A stretch of 64,000 nucleotides of DNA from Entomoplasma ellychniae (GCF_002930155.1 NZ_PHND01000001.1:558001-622000), one strand, 5' to 3'; numbered from the stretch's first letter, positions 47,979-59,284 are shown. Numbers and translations: made by a program. The notes: generated by a model from the letters alone, not told the origin.

Positions 47979-49394
47979 ATGTTCAAACAAGGTATGACTA
48001 TTGATGACTATATAAAGTACTTGCAAGGTATGAATAAAGAAATAGGAGACTCAAGTCTTCTTTTTGGCATTATTAGTGCATACCCAGTGTTTATGGTTTT
48101 AGCTGTATTTACTGTAATAGCAATTTGTATGTATCAATTAAAAGTTAAAGGAATACCAACAAGGGATTTTGAAATAGGTTTGATTATAGTCGTACCAGCA
48201 GCTGTTCTTGGAGCTAGTATATTTGGTAAAATATTTTTACCAAATTACCAACAATGAAGTAATGTATTTAAAATAGTATTTTTTTGAGAACCTGGAACTT
48301 CTTTTTTTGGTTGTCTTTTTTTTGGGGTAGTCTCTGGTTTAATTTGATTTAGTTATAGAAGCAAAGAAACAAGAATTTCTACATGAGTTTATTTTGATAT
48401 TATAATAGTTAATATCTTAATTGGTCAAGCAATTGGTAGATGAGGTAATTTATATAATCATGAAATTATGGGATGAGATGTTGATTATGATCAAATTAAA
48501 TGGTTACCTAGTTTTATAAGAAACAGATTATTTTATTTTCCTAATTTTGGAGAATTCAAAACAATTAATGGAGAATACCTTCCACTAGATTGAGTTTCTA
48601 AATACAAAGAGAATACTGCTTTTCTAACAGATTATGTAAATGCATCAAATACACCATTATCAAAAGTTGTACAAAAGGAAATTCAATTTAAAGCACCAAT
48701 TTTTTTAATTGAGGGAATTTTGAATATAACTTTATGGTTGATTTTAACTTTTGGTGTAAAAAATATTCACAAAGTAATAAACTATAAAAATAACCCTTGA
48801 GTAACTCAACCTAAGGCTTTCCCAATTCACTGAAATAAAAATTATAAATCATTACCCCAAAAAGAAATTGTAGAATGACCAACACTTTCAACAATAAAAT
48901 ACAAAAAAACAAAAGAAGGTGAGTTAACCTTAAATTTAAAAAATGTTTGAAAAAAAGCGTTTTTTTGAAAAACTCCAGATTATGAGCAAAATGTGCAGTT
49001 ATTTAACAAAAACGAAGAATGAAAAAAACAATATAACATCGATAAGAAAAAGTTATCTAAAAAAATGTTTAAAGATAAATATAATATTCAAATAAGAATT
49101 TTTAATATAAACCCTTATTCAAAGGAAATTACAAAAGCTAATAATCCTGAAAATTTTAAAGTCATAATGTCTGGTGTATTAACTGGGTGTTATATATTTG
49201 GTTATGGATTAATAAGAATAGTTTTAGAAACAACCAGAAGACCTACTGAATATATAATCTCAAACCATCCAATAGCAGACTTTATAGTGTTATCATTAAT
49301 TTTAACAATAGGTATTTTTATAATTTGCATAAATCAATTTATAAGTCCAAAAAAATGAAGGGAAGTAGGATGACTATATGAAAAATCATACTAA
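47979..49394 (+). CDS. lgt: Prolipoprotein diacylglyceryl transferase, divergent paralogue
   Basis: A 471-residue multi-pass protein of the Lgt family, which adds diacylglycerol from phosphatidylglycerol to the lipobox Cys of prolipoproteins. The signature [14 protein letters not shown] and the late [10 protein letters not shown] motif are present. In the conserved (M/S)FHGG stretch it reads [10 protein letters not shown], so the family's conserved His and second Gly are missing. A hydrophilic insertion of about 150 residues lies before the last membrane segments. It overlaps trxB by 17 nt. It may be inactive, have another substrate, or work with the second Lgt at 50334. Confidence 0.88.
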
Positions 49395-50313
49395 TATTAA
49401 AATGACTGATATTTTAATAATAGGTGCAGGTCCAGCTGGACTAACTGCAGCTATTTATGGTAGTAGAGCAGGTTTGCATACAACTATAATAGAAAAAGAA
49501 GCACCAGGTGGAAAAATGGTGAAAACTGATTTAATTGAAAACTATCCAGGATTCTTATCTATCAACGGAGCTGATTTATCTTCGCAAATGTTTTCACAAG
49601 CAATGGATTTGGGAGCAATATTTGAATTTGATGAAGTCATAAAAGTAGAAAAAAATGAAAATACTTTTATAGTTAACACTATCAATCAAAATGTTTATTG
49701 TGCTAAAGCAATAGTTATAGCAACAGGAACATTAGAAAATAAATTAGGCATTGATGGTGAAGATAAACTTTATGGAAAAGGTGTAAGTTATTGTGCTGTT
49801 TGTGATGGTAACTTTCACAAAGGAAAACCTGTAGCAATTGTTGGGGGTGGATATTCTGCAGTTGAAGAAGGCATATATTTATCTAGATTAGTAAAAAAAT
49901 TATATGTACTAGTTAGAAAAGATTTTTTTAGAGTTGATCAAAAAACTTTAGAGAAGTTAACTAATTTAAAAAATGTAGAAGTAAGATTTAATACAATAGC
50001 TACAAATGTTATTGGTGAAAATAAAGTCGAAGGTTTAGAAATTTTGAACACTAAAACAAATGAACTAGAAAAAATTGAAATAACTGGTTTATTTCCATAT
50101 ATTGGGGCTAGTCCAATTACTCAGTTTGTAGACAACTTACAATTGCATAAAAATGGTGAATATTTTAAAGCTGATAAAAAAATGCACTCAAACATTAAAG
50201 GTGTATTTATTGCTGGTGATGTTAGAGATGTTGCTTTAAGGCAAATTGCTATTGCTGCTGGAGATGGGGCTCTTGCAGGTCAAATGGCTGTTAATTACAT
50301 TCAAGAAATGTAA
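49378..50313 (+). CDS. trxB: Thioredoxin reductase
   Basis: A 311-residue flavoenzyme that passes electrons from NADPH to thioredoxin. The FAD motif [19 protein letters not shown], the redox disulfide CAVCDG, the NADPH-binding [10 protein letters not shown] and the C-terminal FAD motif [10 protein letters not shown] are all intact. The ATG at 49378 lies inside the lgt end with AGTAGGA 7 nt upstream; an alternative ATG at 49402 begins right before the FAD strand. It sits between two lgt paralogues. Confidence 0.97.
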   Translation: MKNHTNIKMTDILIIGAGPAGLTAAIYGSRAGLHTTIIEKEAPGGKMVKTDLIENYPGFLSINGADLSSQMFSQAMDLGAIFEFDEVIKVEKNENTFIVNTINQNVYCAKAIVIATGTLENKLGIDGEDKLYGKGVSYCAVCDGNFHKGKPVAIVGGGYSAVEEGIYLSRLVKKLYVLVRKDFFRVDQKTLEKLTNLKNVEVRFNTIATNVIGENKVEGLEILNTKTNELEKIEITGLFPYIGASPITQFVDNLQLHKNGEYFKADKKMHSNIKGVFIAGDVRDVALRQIAIAAGDGALAGQMAVNYIQEM

Positions 50314-50333
50314 TGAATTGAAAAGAGATTATT

Positions 50334-51701
50334 ATGAAAAAAGAAGAAAAAAGAATTAAAAGCAAATACTTGGAATGAATGGATGGTTCTGTTCAGTTTA
50401 ATTTAAAATCAAAAATATTGATGAATATAAAACCAAAAAAAGAAAAAAGGTGAATAACATCTTTAACTTTGTGAATTTTGTTTATTGTTTTATTTGTATC
50501 ATTTATTGTTTTTTTTACATTAACAAAACAAGTTGATTGAAAAGAATCTAGTATTGGAACAATAACACCTGAGTATAAAGGTGTTACTTCTGAATATTTT
50601 GATGGTAAGTTAAGGCCTTACTCTATTACCATGACGTTAGGTATAATAGTAGCTGCTGCATTTTCAGTTAAAAACTTTTTAAAAAAAGGTTTAGATATAA
50701 ACCACTTATCTATAGGTGTAATAATCGTTATGCCTTCAGCACTTTTTATGGCAAGTTTTTTTGGTAAATACGGAAGAGGTAGTGAATCGTTTATTGAATT
50801 ATTTTACTTTTGAAATGGTGGGATGGCAATACATGGTGGTTTTATTGGAGCTATGTTATCTGGTATACCATTGTTTTACTATTTTTCTAGAAGATCAAAA
50901 GTATCAGTTTTAGTTTATGCTGATGCAATATTGCCTAACGTATTACTTGGGCAAGTTATTGGTAGATGAGGAAATTTCTTCAACCATGAAGTTATGGGGA
51001 AACCGTTAAAAGTTTTAGCAAAAAGCTGGGATAGTAACTGAACAAATATAGAATCAAGTGGTATGTGACTTCCAAAATGAATTACCAATAATACTACAAT
51101 GGTAGCTTCTTCAAGTGGAAGTGTTGATGGTGTTAATTATAATCCTGGAGATCTCTTACAAATGAACCCAATATTTTTTTGAGAATCATTAGCTCTTTTA
51201 ATATGTTGATTTATTATAGTTTTTATAATTCCTAATATAGGTAAATGAATAAGTGTTAAACCTTGAAAAGAAGACCCTATAAAGTATGAAATAACTAGAA
51301 ATAAGTTTGGGTACTCAAATAAAAATATAGTTTGAAATCAAGCATATTATAGAAGTGAAGACAATAATAAAACATTATATTTATCTGAAAATAAAAGCTC
51401 AAATAAATATAAAGAATCTTTAAGAATCTCAAAAGCAAATAACTTATTTGAATACAGCTCAACCAAATCAGGAATTGCAGCATTCAGTTTTGTATTTTTA
51501 TGAAATTTAGTTAGATTTTGTTTGGAACTGCAAAGACCAGATGATCACTTATTTTGAAATGGTTCAAAAACAATATCTTTAATATTAATTTTTTTAACTA
51601 TGATGATTGGTTTAGTTGGTATGTTAGTTTGTCAATATTTACTACCAAGATATTTTAGAAAAAATGGATATTTATACGAAAAAGAGTATTTCACTATTTA
51701 A
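50334..51701 (+). CDS. lgt: Prolipoprotein diacylglyceryl transferase, canonical paralogue
   Basis: A 455-residue Lgt with all the hallmark motifs: NGGMAIHGGFIGAML containing the conserved His, GQVIGRWGNFFNHEVMG, and the late NLVRFCLELQRP. It is longer than the usual 260-290 residues because of a charged N-terminal extension (about 45 residues) and a hydrophilic insertion before the final membrane segments. This is the copy expected to modify the window's lipoproteins (641 and 63458). AAGAGAT stands before the start. Many TGA codons are Trp. Confidence 0.93.
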
Positions 51702-51727
51702 TTAAAATAAAAGAAGGGGGCAATATC

Positions 51728-52675
51728 ATGTCTTTTGCATTAGAAGTGAAATCAGAAGTATTAGCTCATGAATTTGATGAAAATTTAAGTAAGTGTTTTT
51801 TAGCTGGATTTATTAAATACAATGGTGATTTAATATTTTCGAATAATAAAGAAAAATTAAGGTTAACATCTAACTCAAATAAAATAGCAAGATCTATTTT
51901 TAAGTTGTGCAAACAAAACTTTTCAGGATTAATTAATATAGGTATTACTCAGGCAAAAAACTCTAATAAAGTTACAACTTATTACATAATCTTAGAAGGA
52001 CAAATTAGTGTTTTTTTACAATCATTAAATGTGGTTGACAAAAATCAAATTAAAATAGTAGAGTTTATTTTTGATTTTAAAAAATTAAGTAAAGATTTAG
52101 TTAAAAATTTTAAAAGAGCTTATATAGCGGGTGTATTTGTTGCTATTGGCTCGGTAAATTCTCCCAACACAACTAATTATCATTTGGAACTACAATTTAA
52201 AGATTTAGTTTCTGCAAAATATTGAGTTGTGTTGTTAAAAGATTTTAATTTTGAATTTAAAGTTTTAAAAAGAAGTGATAAATTGTATATTAGCTATATT
52301 AAAAAATCATTATTAGTTTCAGATTTTTTAAAATTAATTGACGCTTATCAATGTGTAATGAAATTTGAAAATGCAAGAATTTCTAGAGAGTTTCACAATA
52401 ATATTAATAGAACAAATAATGTAGATGTTTATAACAATAAAAAAGCTTTAGTAGTTGGATTGAAGCAAGTTGATGAAATAAGCAAAATTCAATCAAAAAT
52501 AGCATCAAGCCAGTTATCTATAAAAGCTCAAGCTTTAATGGAACTTAGAATAGAAAATCCAGATGCAAGCTATTCTGAGTTAACTAATAAAATGATTGAA
52601 AAAGGTTTTATAATAACTAAATCAGGAATAAGTAATTTATTTAAAATAATACACAAATTAAGTGAGGAGTTATAA
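51728..52675 (+). CDS. whiA: WhiA-type DNA-binding protein (sporulation regulator homologue)
   Basis: A 315-residue protein of the WhiA family: an N-terminal LAGLIDADG-like part (SFALEVKSEVLAHEF, CFLAGFIKYNGDL, RAYIAGVFVAIGSV) and a C-terminal helix-turn-helix preceded by the family marker NINRTNNVDVYNNKKA. In non-sporulating bacteria WhiA affects division and chromosome organisation. AAGGGGG precedes the ATG. Clustering with hprK, lgt and trxB agrees with Bacillus-type gene order, although the yvcJ and yvcK homologues are absent here. One TGA (52223) is Trp. Confidence 0.93.
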
Positions 52676-52678
52676 TAT

Positions 52679-52894
52679 ATGAAAGAATTAGCACTTTTAG
52701 AAATAATCGCAATAAACATTAAAAAAATAAGAATTACTCAAAACATAAGTCAAGAAGAACTTGCTTTTAGATGTAATGTTTCTAAAAATTATTTATCAGA
52801 TATAGAACGTGGAACAAGAAATATAACAGTGCATATAATTGAAAAAATTATTAAAGGGTTAAATATTTCAATAAATGAGTTATTTGCTGTTTAG
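52679..52894 (+). CDS. Small XRE-family helix-turn-helix regulator
   Basis: A 71-residue protein that is essentially one Cro/C1-type helix-turn-helix: IKKIRITQNISQEELAFRCN, VSKNYLSDIERGTRN and VHIIEKIIKGLNISINELF. It begins 3 nt after the whiA stop with AGGAG inside the whiA end, so translation is probably coupled. Standalone XRE domains of this size often autoregulate or control a neighbour; the next gene is a leucyl aminopeptidase. Target unknown. Confidence 0.88.
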   Translation: MKELALLEIIAINIKKIRITQNISQEELAFRCNVSKNYLSDIERGTRNITVHIIEKIIKGLNISINELFAV

Positions 52895-52953
52895 AAATTA
52901 GATTTTTAAAGCAAAAAAAGGTATTATATAAATTAATAAACTAAGGAGAGAAA

Positions 52954-54297
52954 ATGATTAAATTAAATTCAACTAATTATAAGACAACTGTAAAGTTTAC
53001 AACAAAAGAAAATAAATTAAATTTATTAAATGACGAAGTTGGCGCTATCAATTTATTATCTGCAACAAATGAAATATTTATCGTATTAGATTCAAAAGAA
53101 AATGCTTATGAACAATTAGTTAAAACTCTTTTTGCAACTATTGAAAAATATCAAATTAATTTAAATGTAGATTTTGATACATTAAAACCCATTTTTAAAT
53201 CTGACTTAGAAAAATCATTTTCTGACTTATATTCAGCATTGTCATTCAGTGGTCATGCTATGGAAAATTATAAAAAAGAAAAAATTAAACAATTTGAATT
53301 TAATATAATTTCAAAAGAAAAAATCAGTTCATTTGAAGTGAATGAAAAAGCAAAAGCAGAAGCTGTTAATTATGCAAGAGACTTACAAGAAACCCCACCA
53401 AACATTGGAACAAGTGTTTATTATGCAAATAAAATTAAAAAAGATGCTGAAAAAATAGCTGGAGTTAAGGTAACAATTTTAGGTAAAGCAGAATCAAAAA
53501 AATTAAATATGAATCTTTTACTAGCGGTTAACGCTGGTTCATTAATAGAAGCGCAAGTAGTGATTGTTGAATACTGTTCTGATGCTAAATTACCTAAAAC
53601 TGGTTTAGTTGGTAAAGGTATTACTTTTGATTCAGGTGGGTACAACTTAAAACCAGCTCAACACATGAAGGGTATGAAATTTGATATGTCAGGTGCTGCT
53701 ATAGTTATTTCAACTGTGATGGCGCTGGCAAAATCTAAATCTAAAGCTAATGTAGTAGCTGTTGGTTTATTTACAGACAACAGAATTGGTTATACTGCTA
53801 CATTCCCTGATTCAGTAATAACTGCTATGAATGGAAAAACAGTTGTTATTGAAGATACTGATGCTGAAGGAAGATTAGTTTTAGCTGATGGATTAACATA
53901 TGCAGCAAAAGAATTAAAAGTAGATCAACTTATTGATGTTGCAACATTAACTGGAGCTGTTGCATATGCTTTGGGTAGAACCACTGGAATCTTTTCACAT
54001 AATGAAAAATTAATTGAAGATGTTAACAAAGCATCTTTAAAAACAAATGAAGTTGTGTGAAGATTACCAATATTACCAAGACATTTAAAACAGTTACAAA
54101 AAGATGCTAGAGGGTATGCTGATTTAACTAGTTGTGCAAAAGTATATGGAGAAGATTCTTCATATGCTGCAGCATTCTTAAATGAATTTACAGAATCAAA
54201 ACCTTATTTACACTTAGACGTTGCTGGAAGTGCTGATATAGAACAAAAAGCACAAGGTGTAATGGTTAAAACCTTATTTGAACTATTAAAAAAATAA
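52954..54297 (+). CDS. pepA: Leucyl aminopeptidase, M17 family (copy 1)
   Basis: A 447-residue cytosolic aminopeptidase that frees N-terminal amino acids from peptides. Metal-site motifs VGKGITFDSGGYNLKP, MKFDMSGAA and DTDAEGRLVLADG are present, keeping the Lys, Asp, Glu and Arg of the two-metal centre. In the family motif NTDAEGRL the first Asn is Asp here. One TGA (54058) is Trp. AAGGAGAG precedes the start. A second copy follows 393 bp later beyond secG; amino acid supply from peptides suits an organism without biosynthesis. Confidence 0.95.
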
Positions 54298-54336
54298 AAA
54301 TGTAGTATCATTATATAAAACAAAAGGAGTTATTGT

Positions 54337-54603
54337 ATGAGTATTGAAACAGCAAAAATTTTAATACTAAGTTTTGAAATAGTTATTATGGTTGTATCGA
54401 TAGTTATTATCACTATTGGGATATTTCAATCTAAAAATTCTCAATCAGGACTTAGTGCTTTAAATGGTGGAAATGATGAGTTATTTTCAAATTCAAAAGA
54501 ACGTGGTTTAGATAAAACATTATCTAACTGGATGACGGTTTTAGGAATAATATTTTTCTTGGTAGCTATTGCTGCTTGTATCATAACTAATATTTATTTA
54601 TAA
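54337..54603 (+). CDS. secG: Preprotein translocase subunit SecG
   Basis: An 88-residue membrane protein with two hydrophobic helices (residues 6-28 and about 65-86) separated by a cytoplasmic loop. The loop SGLSALNGGNDELFSNSKERG matches the SecG signature (Gly-rich stretch, ELF, K-x-RG) and the second helix contains MTVLGIIFFLVAI. It assists SecYE in protein export. AAAAGGAG precedes the start. It lies between the two pepA genes. Confidence 0.9.
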   Translation: MSIETAKILILSFEIVIMVVSIVIITIGIFQSKNSQSGLSALNGGNDELFSNSKERGLDKTLSNWMTVLGIIFFLVAIAACIITNIYL

Positions 54604-54609
54604 AAAAAC

Positions 54610-54675
54610 TATTAGTTAAGCCTTATATGTCTATTACTTTCACCAATTTGGTAGGCATGTAAGGTTTAACTAATA
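54610..54675 (+). promoter_or_regulatory. Long hairpin between secG and pepA copy 2
   Basis: A 20-bp stem (54610-54629 with 54656-54675) with two G-T pairs encloses a 26-nt loop that can itself form ACCAA/TTGGT. It ends 5 nt before the AAAGGAG of the next gene and has no T run after it, so it is not an ordinary terminator. It could be an mRNA processing site, a stability element, or a control on pepA translation. Confidence 0.6.
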
Positions 54676-54690
54676 AACCAAAGGAGAAAC

Positions 54691-56049
54691 ATGATTTCAA
54701 TCAATAAAAAACAATATGACATAAAAATTGTTGCAGTTAAAGACAACAAAAAAAACAATTTCATTAAAGATACTGCAGGTGCTGCTACTTTAATTAGTGA
54801 AGACAAAACAATTTACTTAGTTGTTAAGGATAAAGGATGTAGGGTTAGACAAATTAAAAAAGGTTTAGCAGAAGCATTAGGATTATATACAAAAAACATT
54901 AGTGTAGATCTTGATTCATTTGTAGAAATTTTTTCAGTTGAAAAATTAGCTTTAGTTTTTAATACAGTGTATGAAACTTTAGGATATATTTCACATACAA
55001 AACTTTCATATAAAGGTTTAAAAGAAACTAAAAAAGAAAAATCAAAAGCAGTTGAATTTGATATAAATACTAAACATGATGTTAAAGAATTAGAAAAACA
55101 TGCAGCAGTTAAAGTTGAACAAGTTAACTATGCAAGAGATTTACAAGATACACCACCTAACTTTGGAACTAGTGAATATTATGCTGAAAAAATTGTTGCT
55201 GATACAAAATCAATTAAAGACTTGAAAATAACAGTTCTTGGTAGAGCAGAAGCTGAAAAATTTGGTATGGGATTATTTTTGGGTGTTAATGCAGGTTCAA
55301 TGTATGAACCAAGAATAGTTGTGGCTGAATATTGTGGTGATGTTAAAAAACCTAAAACTGCTTTAGTTGGAAAAGGTATCACATTTGACTCAGGAGGATA
55401 TAACTTAAAACCTTCTTCTTCAATGGAAGGTATGAAATTTGATATGTCAGGAGCTGCTACAGTTCTTTCAACTGTAATTGGTCTTGCAAAAGCTAAAGCA
55501 AAAGCAAATGTTGTAGCCGTTGCAATGTTCACTGATAATAGAATTGGTTATAAAGCTACTTTACCAGAATCAGTATTAACTTCAATGAACGGATTAACTG
55601 TTGAAATTAACAACACTGATGCTGAGGGAAGATTAGTGTTAGCTGATGGTATTACTTATGCTATTAGAGAAAAAAAAGCTGATCAAATTATTGAAATTTC
55701 AACTTTAACTGGTGCTATGGCATTTTCACTTGGTTCGTCAGCTACTGGTGCATTTACTCATAATGATGAATTATGAAAAGGTTTAGAAGCTGTTTCATTC
55801 GAAACTAGAGAAAGATTATGAAGAATGCCAATGTATGAAGAACATTTAGAAAGAGTGAAAGCGGGAGCGGTTCTTGGAGATCTTTCAAACGCTGTTAAAG
55901 GTGGGGAAGGAAGTGCAACTGCAGCTGCATTCTTACATGAATTTAGTGAAGATAAACCATTTATTCATTTTGATATAGCAGGTACTGCTTATGAAAATGG
56001 ACGTGGAAATGCAGTTCTAATTAAAACATTTTATGAATTCTTAAAATAA
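54691..56049 (+). CDS. pepA: Leucyl aminopeptidase, M17 family (copy 2)
   Basis: A 452-residue paralogue of the aminopeptidase at 52954. VGKGITFDSGGYNLKP, MKFDMSGAATVLS and NNTDAEGRLVLADG are intact, so the two-metal site follows the family consensus fully, unlike copy 1 at one position. The N-terminal domains of the two copies have diverged much more than the catalytic halves. TGA codons at 55774 and 55819 are Trp. AAAGGAG precedes the ATG. The copies may differ in peptide preference. Confidence 0.95.
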
Positions 56050-56053
56050 TTTT

Positions 56054-56080
56054 AAAATCAAACTTAAAGTTTGATTTTTT
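56054..56080 (+). terminator. Rho-independent terminator after pepA copy 2
   Basis: AAAATCAAAC and GTTTGATTTT form a 10-bp stem with a 5-nt loop, followed by T residues, 5 nt after the stop codon. Confidence 0.92.
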
Positions 56081-56133
56081 ATTTAATGTTTTGATAGTGT
56101 ATAATACTAATAAGAAAACAGAGGTAACAATTA

Positions 56134-56802
56134 ATGAAATTAAATACATGATCTTTTTACTATGCTAAAGACTTAGTAGATGTTAAACAAGAAAAGTTAA
56201 TAGATGGTGATACTGTATTTGTATTATTAAGACCTGATATGAATGAACCAAATAAACTTTTAGGATTGGGTTTTCCAAAAGAAAACTCAGCAACTAAGAT
56301 AGTTGACCTACAAAATAAAGAGTTATCACAAGATGATGTTTATGCGATTTTTGGTAATTGTTTAGGTATGGTTCAAACACAAACTATAACTGAAATTGAA
56401 ATTGGTGGAGTTAATTTATCTTCAACACCAATAAGACCTGAAAACATTCAAAAGATTATTGAAGTATATAGTGTATTTTTTGCAGTTGATCCTCAAGAAA
56501 TAGATTCTAAAGATTATGAAGATTTTTCAAAAGGAATTCCTGAAGATACTTTCACTGAGTTAGATTTTAACAAAATACCTTTAAGAAATATTTTGAGAAG
56601 TTTGGAAGCTGGTATGAATGAATATCATCGTCAAATGAATCAATTACAAAATAGCCAATATTCTGGTGAAAAAAGAAGAGACTACATGGCAAACATGTCA
56701 GTTCTTCAATCAAACTTAATCCTATTTTTTGATAACGCTTTAAGAAAAGTGAATGAAATTGTTGTTAAACAAGAAGAAGAACTTAAAAAACTTAGAAAAT
56801 AA
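56134..56802 (+). CDS. Hypothetical cytosolic protein
   Basis: A 222-residue acidic, soluble protein without membrane segments or a family I recognise. The N-terminus (MKLNTWSFYYAKDLVDVKQEK) includes a TGA-coded Trp; the C-terminal third (residues about 150-222) is Gln/Asn/Lys-rich and probably coiled coil (RSLEAGMNEYHRQMNQLQNS, VVKQEEELKKLRK). AGAGG precedes the ATG. It is a single-gene unit between two terminators, with TATAAT at 56100-56105 as its likely -10 box. Likely a conserved protein of this lineage. Confidence 0.8.
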
Positions 56803-56817
56803 AAATTCATTAAAAAC

Positions 56818-56846
56818 AAAACCACGTAAAATAATTCGTGGTTTTT
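56818..56846 (+). terminator. Rho-independent terminator
   Basis: AAAACCACG/CGTGGTTTT stem with a 10-nt loop and a T run, 15 nt after the hypothetical gene. Confidence 0.92.
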
Positions 56847-56915
56847 ATATTTATTCAAAATGAATTGCAAAGTGATATTTTAATTTGTTATTATTAATCT
56901 AAAGATAAGGAATTT

Positions 56916-57953
56916 ATGATATACAATAACAACATACACATTTTTGGATTAACACAAGGAACAGATTTAGCTAATGAAATCTGTGATATTTTAAAGGTAA
57001 AGAAAAATGAAATCATTACCAGAAGATTCGCAGATGGGGAAATATTAACTGAATCAATCGATTCTGTAAGAGGTAAAGCAATTTATGTAATACAGTCAAC
57101 ATCAATGCCAGTCAATGAAAGTTTAATGGAACTTTTAATAGCACTTGATGGTTTTAAAAGAGGAAGTGCTGAAGAAATAAATGTGGTTATACCATATTAT
57201 GGTTATGCTAGACAAGATCGTAAAGCTAAAGGAAGACAACCAATTACTTCTAAATTAGTGGCTGATTTAATTTCAAAAGCTGGAGCTGATAGAGTAATGT
57301 CAATTGATATTCACTCACCACAAACAATGGGTTTTTTTGATGTACCTATGGATAATTTTTACACAGCTCAAATATTAGCTAATGAAATAGTTGAATATGT
57401 TGATAAAAATAACTGAAATCCAGATGATTGTATTTTAGTATCCCCTGACTATGGAGGAATGACTAGAACTCACAAGGTTGAGTCGTACACAGCTGGTGTA
57501 ACTAGTGGTATTGCTGTTATTGGAAAAAAAAGACCAGAACCTAATAAAGCTGAAATAGAATTTGTGCTTGGAGATATTGAAGGTAAAAATTGTTTCATTA
57601 TTGATGATATGATTGACACTGGGGGAACTATTATTAATGCTGCTAGAGCATTAAAAGATCAAGGCGCTAAAGAAGTGTACATTTTTGCTTCACACGGTCT
57701 ATTTAATGGTCCAGCAAAAGAAAGAATGGATGCTGCTATTTCTGAAGGCATTGTAAAACAAGTTGTTGTTACAAATACTATTCAAATTGCTGAAGAAAAA
57801 CATTTTAATGGTCTAAAAATTATTTCAGTTGCACCATTATTAGCAGAAATGATTAAAGCATCAGTTGATCAAGAATCGTTAACTGAAGTTTATAATCGTA
57901 AAAAAGAAGAAATTTACAAAAAAGCTTTAAGTATAAAAGCTAAGTATAAATAG
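56916..57953 (+). CDS. prs: Ribose-phosphate pyrophosphokinase
   Basis: A 345-residue enzyme that makes PRPP from ribose 5-phosphate and ATP, feeding nucleotide salvage. RRFADGEILTESIDSVRG, VVIPYYGYARQDRKAKGRQP, the catalytic SIDIHSPQ and the PRPP-binding loop FIIDDMIDTGGTI are all present. It is slightly longer than the usual 315 residues at the C-terminus. TGA codons at 57414 are Trp. It is followed after 12 nt by pth, the same neighbourhood as in many Firmicutes. Confidence 0.97.
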
Positions 57954-57965
57954 TTGAGGATTTAT

Positions 57966-58517
57966 ATGAAATTAATTTTTGCTTTAGGTAATCCTGGTAA
58001 ACAATACGAAAAAACAAGACATAATGCTGGATGAATAGCTTTAGATATTTTACTTGAAGAATTTGGTTATGATAAAGTTCAATTAGATAAAGATGCACAT
58101 ATTTACACCTCAAAAATTAATGGAGAAAAAGTAATGTTTATTAAGCCTCAAACATTTATGAATAATTCTGGAGATATTGTTAGAAAAATGTTTGATTTTT
58201 ATAAAGTTGGTATTGAAGATATTTTAATAATGCATGATGAAAAAGATTTTACAATTAATAAAAACCAATTAAAATTTGGTGGTTCATCAGCTGGACATAA
58301 CGGTATTAAATCAATTATAAATAAAATGAGTACACAAGATTTTTTAAGATATAGAATAGGTATCGACCCACCACTAGAAAATTGGCTTATTGTTGACTGA
58401 GTGCTTTCTAAATTTTCTGAAGATAATATAAATGACATTAAAAAATCTACAAAGATTAATTCTCAATACATTAAAGAATGAATTGCTGGTAAAAAAATTA
58501 CAACAAAAAATATATAA
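57966..58517 (+). CDS. pth: Peptidyl-tRNA hydrolase
   Basis: A 183-residue enzyme that recycles stalled peptidyl-tRNA. The N-terminal GNPGKQYEKTRHNAGW holds the catalytic His, and FIKPQTFMNNSG, IMHDEKDF and FGGSSAGHNGIKSI follow in family order. TGA codons at 58030, 58398 and 58479 are Trp. GAGGA before the ATG lies at the prs end. Confidence 0.97.
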
Positions 58518-58555
58518 AAAACATTTACTTTTCAGCAATGAATGTAAGTGTTTTT
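58518..58555. terminator. Bidirectional terminator between pth and the methyltransferase gene
   Basis: AAAACATTTAC pairs with GTAAGTGTTTT (one G-T pair) across a 15-nt loop, with A and T tails. The converging methyltransferase gene stops inside it at 58525. Confidence 0.8.
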
Positions 58556-59283
58556 AAATTTAACATTTTTTTATTGTTGTAATTAATTATTTGTTTTATA
58601 TTTTTAAAACCAATAGATAACAATAATTTCTCAAACTCATCAACCCCATATCAATATAATTTAAAATTTTGTATTTCTTGTTGCACACTTTTATTATCAA
58701 TCATTAAATCATATTTTAAAACAGAAAAAGTTGATTGTTCAATTCAATTTATACTAATAGAACTATTTTTAATTTTTATAAATTTATCATTTTCTATTTT
58801 AAAATTATATTCATGATCAATGCCTGCTTTAAAAGAATTTGGGTAAATTAAATCTATGTATAATTTACCATTATTTTGTAAAAGATTTAAAAAGCTAGTT
58901 AATATATTTTTGCTATATTCTCTTTTTAGTGAACAAAAACTTCCGTTTGGTAATATTATGTTTTCAAATTTCTGGGTTAATTTTAAATTATTTAGGTCAG
59001 CTAATTGAACATTAGCTTCAAGATTGTACTTTAGTAAATTAGTTTTATAGAGTTCAATCATTTCTAATGAATTATCAATACCAAATACATCTACACCTTT
59101 GCGCAATAAAGGTATTGCCATTCTACCATTACCTACACCAGCTTCAAGAACTGGTCCTTCATATTGTATTAATTCATTTGTGTAAAATTCAATATCACCA
59201 TCAATGCTAGTTCCTGGGGGTTTTGATAAATTATAAATAAAAGATGCTAAGTCTCCATAATAAGTATTTTTATTTTCAGACAT
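58525..59283 (-). CDS. SAM-dependent methyltransferase, class I
   Basis: A 252-residue soluble protein with the Rossmann-type methyltransferase fold. Motif I VLEAGVGNGRMAIPLL, motif II VFGIDNSLEMIELY, VQLADLNNL and NIILPNGSFCSL are in order, followed by LLQNNGKLYIDL. The substrate is unknown; small-molecule or tRNA methylation are both possible. The ATG at 59283 is preferred; an in-frame ATG at 59295 would overlap the upstream gene by 11 nt, and neither has a clear ribosome binding site, so translation may depend on the preceding gene. TGA codons are Trp. Confidence 0.85.
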
Positions 59284-59284
59284 A

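Noticed and set aside
49402-49410. trxB start at the internal ATG 49402
   Set aside because: It is possible, but the ATG at 49378 has a well-placed AGTAGGA and the gene overlap suits translational coupling.
55179-55532. Long minus-strand frames opposite pepA, secA, nox and similar genes
   Set aside because: They mirror strongly conserved plus-strand genes, lack ribosome binding sites and show no family motifs.
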